64,000 bases of DNA from NCBI GenBank assembly GCA_030062745.1, contig CP099840.1:31809006-31873005 (forward strand). The letters are read 5' to 3'. Under the pieces are notes generated by a model. That model searched no databases. It had not been told where the DNA came from and saw only the letters and a list, made by a program, of their open reading frames with translations. Position numbers and translations under genes: made by a program. This document shows positions 21,731 through 33,301 of this stretch, one piece after another; within the stretch, counting starts at the first letter, position 1; every line of letters begins with the position of its first letter. Source of the stretch: Capitulum mitella. Lineage: Eukaryota; Arthropoda; Thecostraca; Pollicipedomorpha; Pollicipedidae.

Positions 21731-24529
21731 TTCGGTCTGTCCGGTGAGCGTTTCCCTCTGTCCTGCTTCTGGTTCCGAGAGTTCCTGCTTACCTAGATGT
21801 TGCCTGAGTGCCGCAAATTCTCGTCTCTCACTAGTGCCAGTTGGCTGATGCCTTTGACCTTGCCAAGAGGCAGCTGTAGTGTATCGTGATGCACAAATAT
21901 GTCTGACATAAGCGGATTGACGAGATCATTTTCCCGTGAATTCAATGCCAAATCTTGTGGGAAATGTTGTCATGCAGCCCCTGCACCCATGCATTCTTAC
22001 AGAAGTGCCATCAGTGCCTTCTGATCTCGGCTTGTTCTCCGTGATTGGAATTTGAAACGGCTGTGTGTATCCTGATGTCGACATGGTATGACGCATCTTA
22101 AATCCGGCAAAATTCGAGGTTTAGTGCTTTTACCGGGCCTTTCCAATGATACGGCCATTGTCATTTTCTGCTCATGAATTTCTTAGCTTCACAAGAAAAC
22201 GTTACGAGGTAGGAAACTCCAGAAGTGTTACGGCTAAATAAGCGACAGTTTGACGGTGCAGTTCAAAATGCATCGGTCTTGTCGCCTTAAGCACAAACAG
22301 GGGCAGCTGAAGCTGGTCGGGGCTGCTGGTGTAGTCCCCCCCCCCTCCATCGCTTAGAAAATGGGGGAGCTGCCCAGTGAGCGCCATCCTGTCTAATTTG
22401 GCCACCCCACATTATCTCGTAACTGAGACAGCTGATTGTCAAAGCAAGGATATTTTCTCAGAGAGACGGCATGGCTACAGATTTGATCCTTTCCTCGTCC
22501 TCTCTGGCAGCGGTGCAGACGCATGGTGGGTCCTTGAAGTTTCAGTTAAGTTCGAAATTATTTTTTTGCCTGCGTTACCGTTTTTAACTATGCTATCAAT
22601 GCCGTGAAGCAAAATTTATCTTATACGGTGTCTCCGTTGTGGAATTACGATTCTTGTTTGACCAGAATAGAGGTGATTCGTGCGCGCGTTTTTTTATCCG
22701 CGGCCGGTTTTGCTACGGTAGAGCCATTTTCCTTTTTGCGTCACTATTTGCCGGGCCTTATTGCGCCAGTAGCGCAATCGGGCACGACTATGTGACGGTG
22801 TGCTGACTGATGGCTGCTCAACTTTTTAATCTGTATCTGAGACCTATTTAAAGACAGAATCATAGAGAAATTTCGACTGCATAGGGGGCACCTTAGGAGT
22901 GAGGCAAAAGCGTCGCCAGAGCCTCCTTGAGAGGGCTGCAGCCCTCAGCCCCTTCCCCCCTCCCACCCATGAAGCCCGTTCAACCGCCCGCCGTCCACGT
23001 CACTTTTTCCCATTCACCATGCAATCAACGCTCCCAAGTTCGCAGGTAGCCCCCAAGCCGAGAATCCTGGCAGCGCCGTTGGAATGGAGACCTCATATCA
23101 GTCTTGCGGGTAAAGCTTTCAGATTTTGGTCAATTCAGGCTCGCCGCTGACCACACTCACGTGCTTTTTCGGTCGGAGCCAGCTGACCTCGCTCTGTCCT
23201 TCCTTGTTTCAGGATTTATCTGTCACTGTAGGAGTTTCTTCCCTAGCTAACATGCTATAATAGACCCTGGGGGGGGGGGGGAGAGTGCACCCTTCTCTCA
23301 AAAAGGTCCCCAAAACCCTTTTGTTTCGGGGACGTTACTTCGTCATTTGGAAAATGCGGAAATGTTCTATTTTCGGGCTTAAGAACAAAATATTTTCGGA
23401 TCACACGAACGATATGGACCCCAAGTCCTTCGGATACCTCTATGTAGCCACCTTCACGTGGTCTACCCGGCGTCCTGTCGGGGCCGGTGCCCTTCTCCCC
23501 GCCTGTTGGGAAGTATTAGCAGAAATAATAATAAGTGGAGCTGCTCTTAATATCCCATATAGTGGTTCATTATCTCCTCTGTCGCAGAATCGCAGAATTA
23601 CCTGGAACTTCATTTCTATGATGGCGCAATTACGCACATTATGTGGCGCAGATATGGCAGGGCTGCTCGCATTGCGCCTTTTGTAGCGTATTACTAGACA
23701 TTAAATAAAAAATAGTAGACAAGAACTGAAGCACTAAAAGGGCAGATATTCTGTTGTTCAAAAGACGAAAGAAGATATATGAGAACGAAACAGGACAATG
23801 TTTGTCATATCATGGTCACAGTGTCTCTTTTTTCGAAGATGTGCGCAAATTGGACAGCTTCCTCGCTACACATTAGCCATATAACGTTAAATGGGAATAA
23901 TCTACTTAAACCTGGCTTTTTCCGCCTTGAACTGATTAAAAAAATTACGCCATGTATGACTCAAAACACTGAACGCCTTAACCCCTCAGTCTGACTCTAA
24001 GGAGCAACAATACGTGGGTTGCTTCCCTTTTGCAAAGTTATCATCTTGGCTGACAAATTCGCCAGTAATAGCCATGTATTACATTAACTACCTATTTAAT
24101 GGAAACTCATATTATAGAGATGAAAAATGCGGCCATTTTAAAAACAGAAAACTGTGAACAGGTGTGTTAAAGCGGCCACACCGTCTGAGAAATTAACATT
24201 TTAGGAAGGTCAGGGCAGGAAGCAGCCAGGAATTCACCAAAGGAGGGGCCAAGGCGAACCTTACTCTCCTCGGAATTTTAAATTGTTCGATTTTGACCAC
24301 TTTATTTTCGAGTTCTGGGCAGTTCGTCTGGCTTTATATGTTAAACCCCACCAACCATTTTCGCAAAATGGCACAAGCGGGAAAGCGCTTTGCGCCTTAT
24401 TCGCGTTTTCTCTTTATTCTATTCGCTTACTTCGCTGTCGTATGCGACTTTCGTAGCGACCTGTTGAAGACGGTATTGTTAAGACTCCAAGTGCCCGTGT
24501 TCATAGTGATACGTATCTGACCGTTCTCG
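21731..24529. other. Non-coding, weak acceptor sites only
   Basis: Two pyrimidine-rich acceptors on the plus strand (AG at 22509-22510 and 23211-23212) are each followed by a short open frame ending in a stop, so terminal exons are possible but unsupported. A G-run of about 12 lies at 23270-23281. A minus-strand donor TAG|GTAAGC lies near 21792. Nothing else recognised. Confidence 0.4.
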
Positions 24530-24857
24530 TAACGCCGCTGTCCTCGGCTGCGCCGCCGCGTGGCGCCCTCCGACTCGGCTCCGTCCCGGCCTGCCGTCGG
24601 CCGGCCGGCGGCAGGGTCCGGCGTCGGCGTGAGAGGGCGCCGTCTCCGGCGGCCGTCGGCGTCGACGCTCATAATCGCCGGCGGCTCTCGGCGGCCGGCT
24701 CGCGTGGCTCCCCGGCCGCCGCCTTCCGGCTGCCGGGCGATTTGTCTGCGGCCGCCGGGGCCTTGGCGGCGGCCGGTCGGAGCGGCGAGATGTGGGTCGT
24801 CGCCGCCTGAGAGCGGCCGCGTCTCGACGCCGGCCGCCGCGCCGACAGGTGGCGCCC
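24530..24857. other. GC island, left half, split by the MITE
   Basis: CGG-rich sequence ends abruptly at TTAA 24858 and resumes after TTAA 26044-26047 with the same composition to about 26240. The MITE therefore appears to have inserted into an existing island. Confidence 0.55.
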
Positions 24858-25197
24858 TTAACCCTACCCCCCGGGGGGGGGAAAAACCCCCCCCCCCCTT
24901 TTTTCCTCCCCAAAAACAACTTTTTTAAACAAACCAAAAAAAAAAAAAATTTTTTTCCAAAAAACCCCTTTAACCCCCCAAAAAAAAATTTCGAAATTCT
25001 ATTTTGTCGGCGGAGCCAGGCAACGTTTTTGGAGGCACCTCAGGTCATTTTTGGCCATGTTGAGGGTAAAAGGAAAATGTCTGCCAAAAACAGAGTTTTT
25101 AAGATAGAACTTAAAACTGTAAATGAATATATAGCTTAATAGTTGGGCAATGTGCATATGTAATTTTGTTTATCTGAGGTCACTTTACAAGGTCAGG

Positions 25198-25206
25198 TCA
25201 AGGTCA
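25198..25206 (+). promoter_or_regulatory. Extended nuclear-receptor half-site in the MITE, copy 2
   Basis: TCAAGGTCA at the position equivalent to 3789-3797 in copy 1. Confidence 0.3.
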
Positions 25207-25495
25207 AAAGTCAAAATTTGTTTTTTCGCAATAATTTCGGCGCCGTTTTTTCAAATGCCAAACCCGGAATATATATGACGTAGAAAGATGCCCTCTACTT
25301 GTGTACCAAGTTTCAGCTTGATATCAGGTCAGGTCACGGAGCTATGACCTAAAATGTCAGTGCACTACCTATATCAAAAGCCAAAAAATGAATTTTTTGG
25401 AATAGAATGAATTTAATCGATTAAAAACGTTTACAGATAATATTGAATGCACACGACATCATTCCAGGTGACCCAAGGTCACTAGAGGTCATTTA

Positions 25496-25508
25496 AGGTC
25501 AAAGGTCA
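25496..25508 (+). promoter_or_regulatory. DR1 nuclear-receptor site in the MITE, copy 2
   Basis: AGGTCAAAGGTCA, equivalent to 4093-4105 and identical to it. Confidence 0.35.
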
Positions 25509-26240
25509 CAAGTTGATCTGAGAAACTGTGACCATGACAGTTTTTTTATGTCCCTGGCACCGCCTATGCTAACATTATACAAGCATTGTAAAGCGATTTG
25601 TACTTCTTTAGCATAACATGACTAGCAGAAGCTAAAAAAGTGTTTTGGCCTCTTTTGTTCATTCCGTTATTGGAAAACTAATCCCCCTATTTTTGAAACC
25701 CTGTGAACGCCCATGAATTTTCTCAACATTTCAAATTTGCATACCCATGGTAAAAGCCCTATCCATAATCTCTCGATTGATGCCAGTTTCATCGAAATCG
25801 GTCCATAAACAACGGAGTTATAAGAAGTCCAAAAGTACCCCCCATTTTGACATTTTTGCCCCCCTGTATCCACAAATTTCAAAATTTTGAAAATTTCTTT
25901 TTATAAAAATGTAGTTCACGTCACGGCAAATCGATTGCCGTTTGTTGCGATGAAATCGGATAAGTAGTTCTCGAGATCTAAGGGGGGCCAAACCCCCCCC
26001 CCCCCCGAAAAAAAAACAAACCACCCCCCCCCCCAGAAAAAAGTTAATCGCCGCCCGGCCGGCGTCCGTCCGCCACGGCCGGCGCCGCTCGAAGGGGCGC
26101 CGGCTGTCCAAGGTCGCCGCTCGGCCGGCGGGCCCCCGCCGGGTCGGGTCAAAGGGCCGCGCCGCCGCACCTGCGTCCCAACACGTGGCCGGAACGACGC
26201 CTGTCGATCGGAGACACCCGAGCCGAAAATGACGCCTTTC

Positions 26241-27426
26241 CAGGCACGGGCAGCCGGGCCGGGCAGATCGCCAGACCGTATCCCCGGCAGGCGTAGAGAA
26301 TCCTGGCGTCTTTTAAGCGCCTGTAAAAGGAAGGCGCTGAGTTTTCCGAAGGACGGTCTGGGTTTAAACCGACCCATTGTCGTCCTAGAGGACCGTTGTG
26401 CTCCCAGCGCGTTCGGTTCAGTCGCCTCGCTAATGCGGTTCCTTACTGGAAAGACACTGTTGCTTTTAGCTTCACCCAAGCGCGTGACGTCTGTGATCAC
26501 TTTTAATCCTTTATTCGACGTAAACCTTGCTTGACTGCTAACTTACTGTTTTTGGGTACACTTGTTTATACTGACATGTCTGTGAGGCTTGTCTGCATTG
26601 CTTGCGACTGCAGTTAAAAGATTTCCCCATTTCGCGGAATACTTGGCCTGTCTTGCCTGATGAAAATAGTTTGTCAGATGTCTGACGACATTAACACTTT
26701 TGAAACATTGCTCAGTCCTTCAGGGTTGTGCAGGCCCACGCTATCGTTTTTCCTCCTGACTACCGTTTGAGAGGACTATGGGGTATTTTATTGCTATGGG
26801 AGGTAACGTGATATGATTATAGAACATGTGATATAGAGATAGGCAAGATGAATGAAGGTTTTGCTTTTTGGCTGCTTGTGCCGTTCTGATAGGCTTACTG
26901 GCTGTCATAACGTGATCAGCTGCTGTCGCATTACCACGGTATTGTAACAGATGGTGTGCAGTATGACACAACGGAGCGGTATTTTGCTGTGACGGCAACT
27001 CTGGAACGTTATTAGCCTGATTTAAGTGAACGTCAGGTAACGTTCTTAACTTTGGCCTAGCCATGACCAAGGGTGTAGCCGCGGTTCAGATAAGGGAGGG
27101 GGAGAGGAGACCAGCTGACTGCAGTCCGCCAAGAATAGGTAGGTGGGGTGGGGGGGGATAAAAATCACTTTTTCGGGCATTGCACGGCAAACTGCTATTA
27201 AAATCCCTTTTCTTAAATTTCCAAGTTGAAGACATTTTATCGCCAATGGGAAATGCTTGCTTGGTACTTCCAAAATTAGGAGGGATAAATCACCGCTTCT
27301 GGCCAACTACGGGGATATGGTCTCCCGCAGCCTCCGCAGAGATTACATCCACGACCATGACCTTTGAAAGGTGTGCTGACCTTTCCTCTAAGATCCATGT
27401 TCTGAGCTCACCCATTCTCTTTGGAC
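26241..27426. other. Non-coding, nothing recognised
   Basis: Moderate-GC sequence. Frames near 26741-27306 on the minus strand show no domain. A G8 run lies near 27150. Confidence 0.5.
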
Positions 27427-27600
27427 TCTTGAAGTCTCCCTCTCTCTCCATCCCTTTCTGTCCTCTCTACTCCCTCCCTTCCTCCCTCCCTCTCTCCCTG
27501 CCTCCCTCCCCCTCCGTCCCTCCCTCCCTCCCTCTTTTCCTTTCTTTCCTTCCTTCTTTCTCTCCCTCCCCCCCTCTCTCTCTCTCTCTCTCGCGCTCTG
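27427..27600. repeat. CT-rich (polypyrimidine) low-complexity tract
   Basis: About 170 bases of TCCC/TCTC/CTTC repeats ending in a (TC)n run. It produces a serine/proline/leucine-rich artificial frame. The purine strand could form triplex structure; that is inference. Confidence 0.9.
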
Positions 27601-27717
27601 CCTCTTTATCTCGGTTCAGCCCAGCATGGCTTTCCTCTACCCAGATCCATCCAATGGCCTCCGTCTTGATCCGTGTACCGAACGCAACCTTTCGCCATCC
27701 TTGTCCAGCCGGTCACC

Positions 27718-28217
27718 TCTCTGTCCAGACCCAGTGGTCTCTGCCCTGGTCCGGCGGTCTCTGTCTTGGTCCGGCTGTCTCTGTCCTTGTCCGGTGGTCT
27801 CTGCCCTGGTCCAGCGGTCTCTGCCTTGGTCCGGGGGCCTCTGCCCTGTTCCTGCGGCCTCTCCCCTGGTACTGCGGTTTCTGCCCTGGTCCTGCGGCCT
27901 TTGCTCTGATCTCGCGGTATATGTCCTGGCCCGGCGGTCTCTGTCCTGGTCCGGCGGTCTCTCTCCTGGTCTGGCGGTATCTGTCCGCGTCCGGTGGTCT
28001 CTGCCCTCGTCCGACGGTCCATGCCTGGGTGCGGCGGTCTCTGCCCGGGTCCAGCGGTCTCTGCCCAGGTCCGACGGTCTCTGTCCTGGCCCGGCGGTCT
28101 CTGTCCTGGTCTGGCGGTATCTGTCCGCGCCCGGTGGTCTCTGCCCTCGTCTGACGGTCCCTGCCCGGGTCTGGCGGTCTCTGCCCGGGTCCGGCGGTCT
28201 CTGTCGTGATCCGGTCG
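27718..28217 (+). repeat. 20-bp minisatellite, 25 units
   Basis: Units start every 20 bases from 27718 and read TCTCTGCCCTGGTCCGGCGG with variation; 24 full copies end at 28197 and a decayed 25th follows. Units 13-17 and 20-24 share the same diagnostic variants in order (TATCTGTCCGCG..., then TCTCTGCCCTCG...), so a 140-bp (7-unit) block was duplicated. Because 20 is not a multiple of 3 and the unit lacks stops, frames are open on both strands, giving spurious long ORFs (plus strand 27626-29068, minus strand 27606-28592). Confidence 0.95.
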
Positions 28218-28520
28218 GTGCCGCGGTCGGCCGCTGCCCGGTGTCGTTGACCTGGCGGAAGGAAAGCGGCCGCCCCGGCCGCCGGCGTCACGGCCGCTTT
28301 CTCGGCGAGCGGCCCGTTTTTGGCCGCGCCGCCTCCAGGAAGCGTTTTCACTCATTGTCAAGTGCACGGGCGGCGAGCCGGTGGCGCCGCTTTCACGGCC
28401 CGGCCGGACCCAGCCGAGCTCGGCCGGACCCAGCCGAGCCGAGCCCAGCCGAGCCGGGCCGAGCCGGGCCGAGCCGAGCAGAACTGAGCCGGCCGGACTG
28501 GGCCACTGCGCTGATTTCGT
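28218..28520. other. GC island with GCCGA-type repeats
   Basis: Very GC-rich. Between 28401 and 28500 the sequence is a degenerate tandem array of GCCGAGCCGGG/CCCAGCCGAG units. No exon recognised. Confidence 0.6.
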
Positions 28521-29689
28521 GCCGGAGCTCACGACAGATTTCGAGTCTGGTCGTTGGTGACGCTGGCGTGACGCCGGATGGACGTGACGCAACGTTGTGT
28601 GAACGTTATGTGTCTACAGGCGCTGGATGTTTTGAGTGTGTTGGAGCGTCGCGGGTACCGAAGTCGTGCTTGGGTTTTCTTTTCAATATGCATTTATACC
28701 TTTTTTGCTTTGCAGTATGCATTTCGCTTCAGTATTGCATTAAGGATACCATGCATTTTTCGTGCGAGTTATATAATGTATACAGAAGCGCACATCTTCC
28801 TGCTATTATGTATTTTGTCTCGCAAGCCTGCTCGGCACTTTTTCATGCTTGCATGTGGAAATGTTGCACATTATGTTTGTGCATGCTGGCGAGCAAGGTA
28901 CTTCGTGGATCTGGGCCTAAACGATTTCTCAACTTCATAGCGCAATGCCATTGCGAAACCTTTGCAAAACTGTTCAACGTTTTCCTGACAACCACCTCGT
29001 CGTCATGCGTGCGTCGCAGCCAGAGCCTGGCTTTCTCTTGGCGCAGATCTACCTCGTTTTCGGCGTGATTCGTCCCTGTCGCATGCCACAGCCGAGCTGA
29101 GGGTCGGACGCCGCCTGGTGCGACTCATGGGCGGGTATAGGTTCACCAAATTCAGAAACTTGCTTACTTTCGTGCTCGTGTTGTCTGCGACGGACGGAAA
29201 CACTGCCACGTCTCCGCAGACCTGAAACGTCTTAAATGGTTAAACGCCGAGCACTCTGCCCAGCACCATCAGCTATGCCATATTAAGAGAGTTCTATTGA
29301 CCAGACAGCCACCAGGCACTGCGGCAAACTTCACCACTGTCTCAACAGCGTAACATGCGGTCCAATGGTCAACTGCATCGGCCAAGGGTGAAAACCTACG
29401 CAGGAGCGCATAGGCAAAGCTTTAGCGGCCCAAATACGTAAAAACGGTTACCTGCATAGCTTTATAATATGGGACTGGGCTGATTTAAGGCCCGGTTGAC
29501 CGAAATGTTGCTCAGAGATGGGCCAGGGCAGGCGACTGAATGTAGCGTGTCTTGTTGACCGAATGCGTGTGTTTTTGATTTTGTACCTTGATTTTCAAAC
29601 TTGCGGTTTGACGCCCTTGCCTATCAACTTTTAATAGGCACGTCATCGTGGAAAAGTTGAACCAATACATGTCCATATCTATGGCGGTG
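28521..29689. other. Non-coding, nothing recognised
   Basis: An acceptor-like TGTGTCTACAG ends at 28620 and a minus-strand donor GCAG|GTAACC lies near 29448; neither leads to a recognisable exon. Confidence 0.4.
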
Positions 29690-30090
29690 TCATCAGGGAC
29701 GCGGCGGCCGGGGCCCGGGCAGCGCCGTCGACCGCGCACGCGCCACGCCGGCGGCGGAACCCGTCCGACCGGCGGCGACCTTCCCGTACGGCCGTGAATC
29801 CGCGGCGGCGGCGGCCACCTTTCGGCCGCCGGTTGTGCCGTTGCGACACGGGCACCGCCGGTTCGTTGGCCCAGTGTTGCAGATTTTGCAACTAGCCCTG
29901 ACCCGGTTCGGTTGTGGGCGGCTGATCCGCGCGGCGCGAGTCGGCGGCCTTGAAGGGCCGCTCCCGCCTGCATGGCTCGCGGCCACCAGACGGTCATCTC
30001 GCCCCCCTCCCCCGCCCCCGCGCCGTTACCGACGGGCGCGGGGGTACCGGCCGCCGCTGTCCGACGGAAGGTGACGTCACCCTGACGCGT
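29690..30090. other. CpG/GC-rich island with CRE
   Basis: GC-rich block with a perfect TGACGTCA at 30073-30080 at its right edge. Open frames occur on both strands without a domain. Confidence 0.5.
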
Positions 30091-30439
30091 CATTTGCCCG
30101 CGGAATTTCCGTGAAAGGGACGCTGCCAGGCGTTGTGTTGAATCGGGACTTTGTCATCATCACCGCGCCAGCAACTTTGGAGGAAGTCCAGGGAAAAAAA
30201 GGGAGGAGGCCCAATGGAAAAAGGGCCGTTATCGTATAAAGCGTTGATTCACCTGCTTAGCTTTAAGCTCAGGTAGCTTTACCTCTGTGTGCTAAGGACC
30301 TCTGCACAAAGGATGGTAAGAGCAGAAAAATGTCCACAAGACGCTTTCGCCAAAGGGCTAGTGTTAAGTTTCCCAAAAGTGGACGTCCTCTCCGTTTCTA
30401 TGCCCATGTCTACGCATTGCAGTTCTTTGAGTACCCACT

Positions 30440-30660
30440 AGAGCTGAAGATTCGGATCCGCATTCGAATGGATTCGAATAGATTCGAATCTGAAAACCAG
30501 GATTCGAACCATGAAAATCAGAATTCGAATCCGAAAGATTACAGTTGAATCCTGAAAGCCATCATTCAAATAATGCAAATAAGTGCGTTGAAATATGCTC
30601 TAGACTCAGATTTCCTTCAAATAAAGTAAATGTGACGCGTACATGTCTGTGCTGCATCAG
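30440..30660 (-). repeat. TTCGAATC-rich repeat, inverted copy
   Basis: Rich in ATTCGAAT/GGATTCGAA motifs. Its reverse complement aligns with 31590-31810 over at least 200 bases, sharing blocks such as CATATTTCAA, TTATTTGCAT, GAATGAT(A)GCTTTCAGGATTC and the ATTCGAAT string. No coding sense. The family is unknown to me; the nearby hAT-like MITE (30771) lies between this copy and its partner. Confidence 0.6.
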
Positions 30661-30770
30661 ACTGAATCGTCCGTCCTACGTTTTATTACATTACATTAGC
30701 TATTGCCGAACCCAGCTGCTGTTGGTTTCACTCCGGCACCATGTTTCGCTGGTTTTCTGTGGAGCGAAAG

Positions 30771-30994
30771 CAGGGGTGTCGATTTGTATTCTTTTTAGAG
30801 GGCGCTCCCCCCGATGTTGATCTGGGCCCCTCTTATGTTGGTTTGGGCCCCCATTATTTTCTGCCGGTTATAAAGGGAAATGGTCAGTGATAACGAAAAG
30901 AACGGCCGCAATAGGTAAGAGAAAGGCAGAAAGTGTAGAATAAAGCATAAAGCGGTATATTTACCTATCTTTCCATTTTCTCTCTCTCTCTATA

Positions 30995-31035
<41 letters not shown>

Positions 31036-31202
31036 GGGGATAAAAACAGTTTTTACTTGATAAATAAAAACAAAAAAAATACAAATTTCCGTCCGTAAAA
31101 GTAAAGTGGGCTAAATCCGTTGAGAAATCCACATTTGGGAGACATTAGGCTGTCGGGCCCTCGGTTCGGCCCCCCAATGATTTACAGAAATCGATACCCC
31201 TG
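30771..31202 (-). mobile_element. hAT-like MITE, copy B
   Basis: The element begins CAGGGGTGTCGATTTG at 30771 and ends, read on the other strand, CAGGGGTATCGATTTCTG. Flanks AGCGAAAG (30763-30770) and AACGAAAG (31203-31210) match at 7 of 8 bases, a hAT-type 8-bp target duplication. CAGGG-type ends are typical of hAT elements. The interior carries a TC/TA microsatellite (about 30980-31030). At 432 bp it has no transposase and is non-autonomous. It is the reverse complement of copy A at 12349-12759. Confidence 0.7.
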
Positions 31203-31369
31203 AACGAAAGTAAGACAGCCTTTGTAGCGACTCAGACGGTCATCTTTTGGTTGGCAGGTCGGCCAGATATTTGTTTTGCGCGCAAAGTATTTAGGGGAAA
31301 GACCGCAGTACCATGCGCACCATGCCTGCGCCTGCATTTTGGGTTCCGAGCAGTAGGGTGGGTTGATCC

Positions 31370-31600
31370 GGTCTCGGATTCAGATTCGAGATTTGAATAG
31401 AAATGGGCAATTCGAATTTATTCGGGTCTTTGCATTGGAATCTCGAAGGTTTTAATGTCGCGTGTTCCTACTTTTGAACCCATTTCACTGGTTTCCGGCT
31501 GACTATCCTCAACCTTTCTGCCAGTGGCGTATTTCTAACTCGGCCAAAAATGGAGAAGGGGGCGTCGGTACCAGTATGTAGGTGTCACCACCGACAGTTA
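31370..31600 (-). repeat. Left arm of inverted repeat
   Basis: Aligns with the reverse complement of about 31880-32100. Shared blocks include GATTCGAGATTTGAATAG, GGGTCTTTGCA, CGTATTTCTAACTCGGC (against GCATTTCTAACTCGGC) and a GGTAC(C/T)AGT segment at the inner end. This gives a foldback of two arms around the TTCGAATC-rich centre at 31600-31850. Confidence 0.6.
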
Positions 31601-31810
31601 CGTGTCACGTGTAATTTGTCTGAAGAAAATTTGAGCCTAGAACATATTTCAATGAATTTATTTGCATATTTAAATGATAGCTTTCAGGATTCGATTGTGG
31701 TTTTTAGGATTCGAATCCTGACTTTCAGGATTCGAGTGCTCGTTCTCAGGGTTCGTAAGATTCGACTCTGTTCAAATCTGTTCGAGTCCTGCGAATCCCA
31801 ATCCTCAGCG
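31590..31810 (+). repeat. TTCGAATC-rich repeat, centre of the foldback
   Basis: Partner in opposite orientation of 30440-30660. It contains GGATTCGAATCC strings that imitate a tRNA B box, but no tRNA fold was found. Confidence 0.55.
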
Positions 31811-31879
31811 CGAATGCCCACCTTGCCTTATACCTTCTCTGTGCCTGATCAAAAACCGAAACTTCGGCGCCTACACAAA

Positions 31880-32130
31880 CTAGTACCAGTGCCCCCCCCC
31901 CCAATTTTTTTCTTTGCCGAGTTAGAAATGCGCCAGTGGCAGTTGCATTGAGAACGGTAGGTCAGAAACCAATGAAATCGGTTTTAAAGTCAGAACTGCG
32001 CGAAGTAAAGGTTTTGAGATTTCGGTGCAAAGACTCGAATCCGTTCGAATCTATTCAAATCTCGAATTCAAATTCGAATCCAAATCTGACCACTCTGGGA
32101 TTCGAATCCCAAAATACATGCAAATCTTCA
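31880..32130 (+). repeat. Right arm of inverted repeat
   Basis: Complement of 31370-31600; includes a C10 run at about 31894-31903. Its outer end (CAAATCTTCAGCTCTCG) also resembles the outer end of the 30440 copy. Confidence 0.55.
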
Positions 32131-33030
32131 GCTCTCGTATCTACCCAAGACCACGATGTTCGTCCCAGGATTCATGTCTTGCCGACAGTTCCCCTGTGGC
32201 TTTGTGGGTGTATGCAGGGTTTAGTGGATGTAGTGCGTATGCAGGGTTAGGTCAGTTTTCTTTTGATTCCCATTGCTTTGATGTTAGTCGTTTCTTTGCG
32301 CTGGTGACGTTCCGGTCGCGGACAATTTTGATGCCCTGCAGACCCCGTGAAACTGGCAGTGCCCTGGCGGTGGAAGATGCTCAGTATGGGAACAGTTTTT
32401 GAGTCGCACATTTCAACGCCACCGCGGAAAGCTGGTGTTCACCTTACCCATGCTAGCGGGCAGCCGTCTCTCCTGATTTCTCCTTCCCATCCGTTGACGT
32501 CCCCACGGACGGCATATGTCGGCTTTGTGTACTTGCACAAACCGTATGACGTGTTTCGTGTTGTTTCGTTTTGTTTTTAACACGTTTTAGAGCAGTGCTA
32601 TATGGTACCCGAATTTTGTTTTCATTTGTCTTTCCCATCCCACATCGCACGTGTTTGCCGTGCTCGCTGCTTTGAGTTTACGACTTAGCATTTTGGTGAA
32701 ATTTACGACACGAAGCAACGTTTTCCGTGCGTCTGAGTTCCACACGTGTAAGATCAGTGAGCGTGGCTCCTCCGGCTCCGGACGGAGACAGGATCTTGAA
32801 CGTCTCAGCGGCGCCAAAACAGGATGTTACGATGTGCTTGGTGGCAAGGATCGGATTACGGATGTCCTTTTCGGGCAAATTCCTCTGATGTCGCAGCTCG
32901 GAACTGATAACTTCAGCAGCACAGATGACAGCAAGATACGCCAGTTGAAAAAAACACGATCTCTTCAGGAGGATTGCTACTAGTCTTTCCTGCATGCACA
33001 GACTCGAGGACATCCGTCACTTCGCACGCA
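32131..33030. other. Non-coding or unresolved; overlapping frames at 32651-33013
   Basis: Two frames of about 110 codons overlap on opposite strands (32651-32983 plus, 32678-33013 minus). Both look protein-like in composition but neither has a domain, splice boundary or homology I recognise, and at most one can be real. Confidence 0.3.
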
Positions 33031-33268
33031 ACTTAACTGGACGAGACACAGCGGAACGATAGCCGCTCAGCGCACGCCGCTTCTGTGCACGAGCTCGCCG
33101 AGACCAGACGGAGTCCGCAACGGGCTTCCGTGCCCCGTCACGGCACCTCATCACCCCGACAACGCCACACAGCGGGCCGCCATACGGCTGCGCATTCCTC
33201 CCGCTGTCCCGCCCCGAGGCGCGGCGTCTCTCCCGCTGCACGCCAGAGCCGGCGGGCTCGTTCCACCG

Positions 33269-33301
<33 letters not shown>

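Larger units (their letters stand above)
24858..26047 (+). mobile_element. piggyBac-like MITE, copy 2
   Basis: Same family and orientation as 3434-4656, with TTAA at both limits (24858-24861, 26044-26047) and 1,190 bp. The core 25010-25980 aligns almost base for base with copy 1, including the TCAAGGTCA site (25198-25206) and the DR1 site (25496-25508). The terminal parts (about 24867-25000 and 25981-26043) are replaced by strings of A, C, G and T homopolymers that only loosely track copy 1, which looks like sequencing or consensus error in a hard-to-read inverted G/C-rich terminus. There is no transposase. Confidence 0.72.

Noticed and set aside
22511-22607. Short frame after the acceptor at 22510
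   Set aside because: Hydrophobic and short, in T-rich DNA. No donor or family support.
27606-29068. Open frames of 480 (plus) and 328 (minus) codons
   Set aside because: They are generated by the stop-free 20-bp minisatellite. Frames are open on both strands and the peptide is just the repeat unit read in rotating frames.
30490-31800. tRNA B-box look-alikes (GGTTCGAATCC)
   Set aside because: They arise from the TTCGAATC repeat motif. No A box at the right distance and no cloverleaf could be drawn.
32651-33013. Overlapping 110-codon frames on opposite strands
   Set aside because: No domain or boundary favours either strand, so neither was called as a gene.
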